A DNA stretch of 33,232 bases. It comes from Paracoccaceae bacterium. GTDB lineage: Bacteria > Pseudomonadota > Alphaproteobacteria > Rhodobacterales > Rhodobacteraceae. Each line of letters opens with the position of its first letter. The stretch's first letter is position 1. Of the stretch, positions 31,602-33,232 are shown piece by piece. Location of the stretch: the NCBI GenBank assembly GCA_020846995.1, contig JADLCV010000098.1, forward strand, positions 1-33,232, read 5' to 3'. Made by a program: the position numbers and the translations under genes. The notes below the pieces were generated by a model. The model had not been told where the DNA came from and did not search any database. It saw only the letters and a list, made by a program, of their open reading frames with translations.

Positions 31602-32480
31602 ATGGTGGCAGGGTGGCTGGCGGCGGTCGGGCTCGCGGTTCTCACGGCGGCGGGCATCCCGGCCCTTCCCGCCCGGGCCGAGGCGGCGCCGGTCGCGGCC
31701 GATGCCGCCGGCGCCGCGGCCCGCGACATCGCCGACGCCCTCGGCCTCGAGGAACTCGCCGCGATCATGCAGGCCGAGGGGCTGGTCCACGCCGAGGAGA
31801 TCCGGGCCGAGCTCTTCCCCGGGACCGGGGCCGAAGGCTGGCGGGCCGAGGCCGAACGCATCTACGCCCCCGAACGGCTGACGGCGGCCTTCCTCGCCGA
31901 CCTCGCCACCGCCCTCGGCCCCGCCGCCGGGGCGGGCTGGATCGGGGAGGCCACGGCCTTCTTCCGCTCCGGCCTCGGCGCCCGCATCGTCGGCCTCGAG
32001 ATCGCCGCCCGCCGGGCGCTCCTCGACGACGCGACCGAGGCCATGAGCCGCGACCGGGTGGAGATGATGGAGGCCGACGGCGACCCCCGGCTCGCCGCCA
32101 TCGACCGCTTCATCGCCGTCAACGACCTCATCGAGTTCAACGTCGCCGGCGGGCTCAACGCGCACTACGCCTTCTACAGCGCCCTGGTCGCGGGCGGCGC
32201 CTTCGACCGTCCGCTCTCCGAGGAGGAGATCCTCGCCGACGTCTGGGGCCAGGAGGAGGCCCTGCGCGAGGACAACGCCCACTGGCTGCGCTCCTACCTC
32301 ACCCTCGCCTACGACCCCCTCACCGACGGCGAGCTCGACGCCTACATCGCCTTCTCCGACAGCCCCGCCGGGCGGCGGCTGAACCAGGCGCTCTTCGCGA
32401 CCTTCGATGCCATGTTCGTCGACATCTCGCGGGCGATCGGGATCGCCGCGGCCCGGCGCCTCCGGGGCGAGGATCTCTAG
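31602..32480 (+). CDS. Secreted DUF2059-like protein
   Basis: The 292-residue protein begins with a signal peptide (about residues 1-26: GWLAAVGLAVLTAAGIPALP with cleavage near ARAEA). The mature protein is helical and acidic. It contains two segments of the DUF2059 kind, ATAFFRSGLGARIVGLEIAA and a C-terminal DAYIAFSDSPAGRRLNQALF, each resembling the family motif in which a short helix is followed by SPxGRR. The function of this periplasmic family is unknown. The ATG at 31602 follows GGGAGCGGGGG. The gene is monocistronic and shares its stop region with the convergent small gene. Confidence 0.78.
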   Translation: MVAGWLAAVGLAVLTAAGIPALPARAEAAPVAADAAGAAARDIADALGLEELAAIMQAEGLVHAEEIRAELFPGTGAEGWRAEAERIYAPERLTAAFLADLATALGPAAGAGWIGEATAFFRSGLGARIVGLEIAARRALLDDATEAMSRDRVEMMEADGDPRLAAIDRFIAVNDLIEFNVAGGLNAHYAFYSALVAGGAFDRPLSEEEILADVWGQEEALREDNAHWLRSYLTLAYDPLTDGELDAYIAFSDSPAGRRLNQALFATFDAMFVDISRAIGIAAARRLRGEDL

Positions 32481-32749
32481 CAGATCGGCGTCAGCCGGCC
32501 GGGGTTGCAGATGACGATGAACTGCCCGCCGCACTCGACGAGGTGGAAGCCGCGCAGACGCGCCCCGACCTCGAGGGCCGCGCGCCCGACCTCGCGCTCG
32601 ACGTCGCGCACGGCCCGGCGGACGATGCCGCCGCCCGCCACGGCGCGGGCGGCGAAGTTGGCGGCAAGCCAGGCGGCACCGGGTCCGGGGTCGGCTGCGG
32701 CCGGAGCCGGAGGCGTGAAGAAGGGGTGAAGGCGGAGCGCGTGCGGCAT
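32477..32749 (-). CDS. Short conserved protein of unknown function
   Basis: The 90-residue protein has an N-terminal Pro/Ala-rich part and a more ordered C-terminal half, AVAGGGIVRRAVRDVEREVGRAAL then RLRGFHLVECGGQFIVICN. This pattern (GGxVRR...DV...G...RGF...E.GGQ..I.CN) matches a short family in Rhodobacteraceae that is sometimes mislabelled phosphoribosylanthranilate isomerase. It is far too short for that enzyme and lacks its barrel. I assign no function. Its TAG stop and that of the convergent DUF2059-like gene share one CTAG. GAGG precedes the ATG. An in-frame GTG 18 bp upstream is an alternative start. Confidence 0.65.
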   Translation of the reverse strand: MPHALRLHPFFTPPAPAAADPGPGAAWLAANFAARAVAGGGIVRRAVRDVEREVGRAALEVGARLRGFHLVECGGQFIVICNPGRLTPIC

Positions 32750-32802
32750 GGGCCGAGCCTCGCGCACCGTGGCAAAGGGATCATGGACGCCGGCGAGGGG
32801 AG

Positions 32803-32830
32803 ACCCAAAATCCTTCGTAGGAAGGATTTT
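32803..32830. repeat. 28-nt near-perfect palindrome, A+T-rich
   Basis: Arms CCAAAATCCTTC (32803-32814) and GAAGGATTTTGG (32819-32830) are perfectly complementary around GTAG. The A-run before and T-run after the G+C core give the shape of a bidirectional intrinsic terminator. It may equally be a copy of a dispersed palindromic repeat. It stands out against its surroundings. Confidence 0.8.
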
Positions 32831-33077
32831 GGCCGGCCCGGCCGGCGGCGGCGGGCGACCGCCGGGGCCCTGCCCCCGACGCGGCGGCGCCCGGCGGCCG
32901 CCGGCTGGGCGGCGCGGAGGGCGCCGGCGGGCGCCCGCGCCAGGGCAGCGAATCCCCCCTCTCCCGCCCGGGTCGTGCCCGCCCCCGCGCCCGGCCGGGC
33001 CAGCGGCAGGGCCGCGCAAGGAACCCGTTCCGCCATCCGCGACGGCCCCCGTGCCCTTTCCATCGGCGCCCCGCTGC

Positions 33078-33083
33078 TCTAGA
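33078..33083 (+). promoter_or_regulatory. Possible guaB -10 element
   Basis: TCTAGA lies 32 bp before the guaB ATG, in a G+C-only neighbourhood. The best upstream -35 (CCTTTC or TTTCCA around 33055-33062) is poor. Confidence 0.3.
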
Positions 33084-33115
33084 GCCCCGGCCATCCGCGG
33101 CACCCGGAGGAGGCG

Positions 33116-33232
33116 ATGGAGATTCGCGAGGCCCTGTCCTTCGACGACGTCCTCCTCGTCCCCGCCGCCTCGAGCGTGCTGCCGGCGCAGGCCGACGTCG
33201 CGACGCGCGTGACGCGCGCCATCCGCCTCAAC
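33116..33232 (+). CDS. guaB: IMP dehydrogenase GuaB, 5' part only
   Basis: The enzyme oxidises IMP to XMP, the committed step of GMP synthesis. Only the first 39 codons are present, and the frame runs off the window. The peptide [20 protein letters not shown] with [19 protein letters not shown] is the standard GuaB N-terminus (AL[TS]FDDVLL.P..S.VLP). The catalytic cysteine and CBS domains lie outside. GGAGGAGG at 33106-33113 gives a very strong ribosome site. Confidence 0.95.
   Translation, partial: MEIREALSFDDVLLVPAASSVLPAQADVATRVTRAIRLN

Larger units (their letters stand above)
32750..33115. other. Intergenic upstream of guaB
   Basis: These 366 bp contain the 28-nt A+T-rich palindrome (32803-32830), a G+C-rich stretch without genes, and the guaB leader. 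Confidence 0.5.

Noticed and set aside
32477..32749. Annotation as phosphoribosylanthranilate isomerase (TrpF)
   Set aside because: The protein has only 90 residues and lacks the TIM barrel and catalytic Cys/Asp motifs. The name seems to be a propagated error in this short family.

Overview
The window comes from a very G+C-rich bacterium. The evidence points to an alphaproteobacterium, most likely in or near the Rhodobacterales: a Hint-domain protein of the type common in that group, a TRAP transporter, the his gene content, and a short family I associate with Rhodobacteraceae beside guaB. The genus cannot be read from the sequence.

Region 1 (1-8.7 kb) is housekeeping DNA. It holds the start of a Hint-domain protein, a tRNA-Gly(GCC), and a dispersed histidine pathway: hisB-hisH on the plus strand, then hisF-hisE and hisA on the minus strand. 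Between these lie a small membrane protein gene and a THUMP-type RNA methyltransferase gene. A BtpA-family gene follows, with a good promoter about 280 bp upstream of it. The leader of the next operon contains an 18-bp perfect inverted repeat.

Region 2 (about 8.7-27.7 kb) looks like an accessory metabolic island and is visibly less G+C-extreme than its flanks. On the plus strand are a fused alpha/beta 2-oxoacid dehydrogenase E1 gene overlapping a FabD-like acyltransferase gene, and a dctPQM TRAP transporter. A MarR regulator on the minus strand sits beside the TRAP promoter, which has inverted repeats of matching spacing. Nine minus-strand genes then run from hyuA down to fbiC. They encode hydantoinase/oxoprolinase A and B subunits, an F420-type luciferase-like (LLM) oxidoreductase, an acyl-CoA ligase, a second LLM oxidoreductase, a hotdog thioesterase, F420:NADP oxidoreductase, CofC and a fused FO synthase (FbiC). 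This is the most interesting part of the window. It is an F420 cofactor supply and recycling module built into what looks like a catabolic operon for an unknown substrate, probably one imported by the TRAP system. CofD and CofE are not in the window.

Region 3 (27.9-33.2 kb) returns to very high G+C. It holds a radical SAM/SPASM anaerobic sulfatase-maturase-like gene with no sulfatase nearby, typA/bipA with a TTG start, an array of degenerate 19-bp tandem repeats, a secreted DUF2059-like protein, a short conserved protein whose stop codon shares a CTAG with that gene, an A+T-rich 28-nt palindrome, and the first 39 codons of guaB.

All product names come from reading the translations and recalling family motifs. 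No database search was possible.
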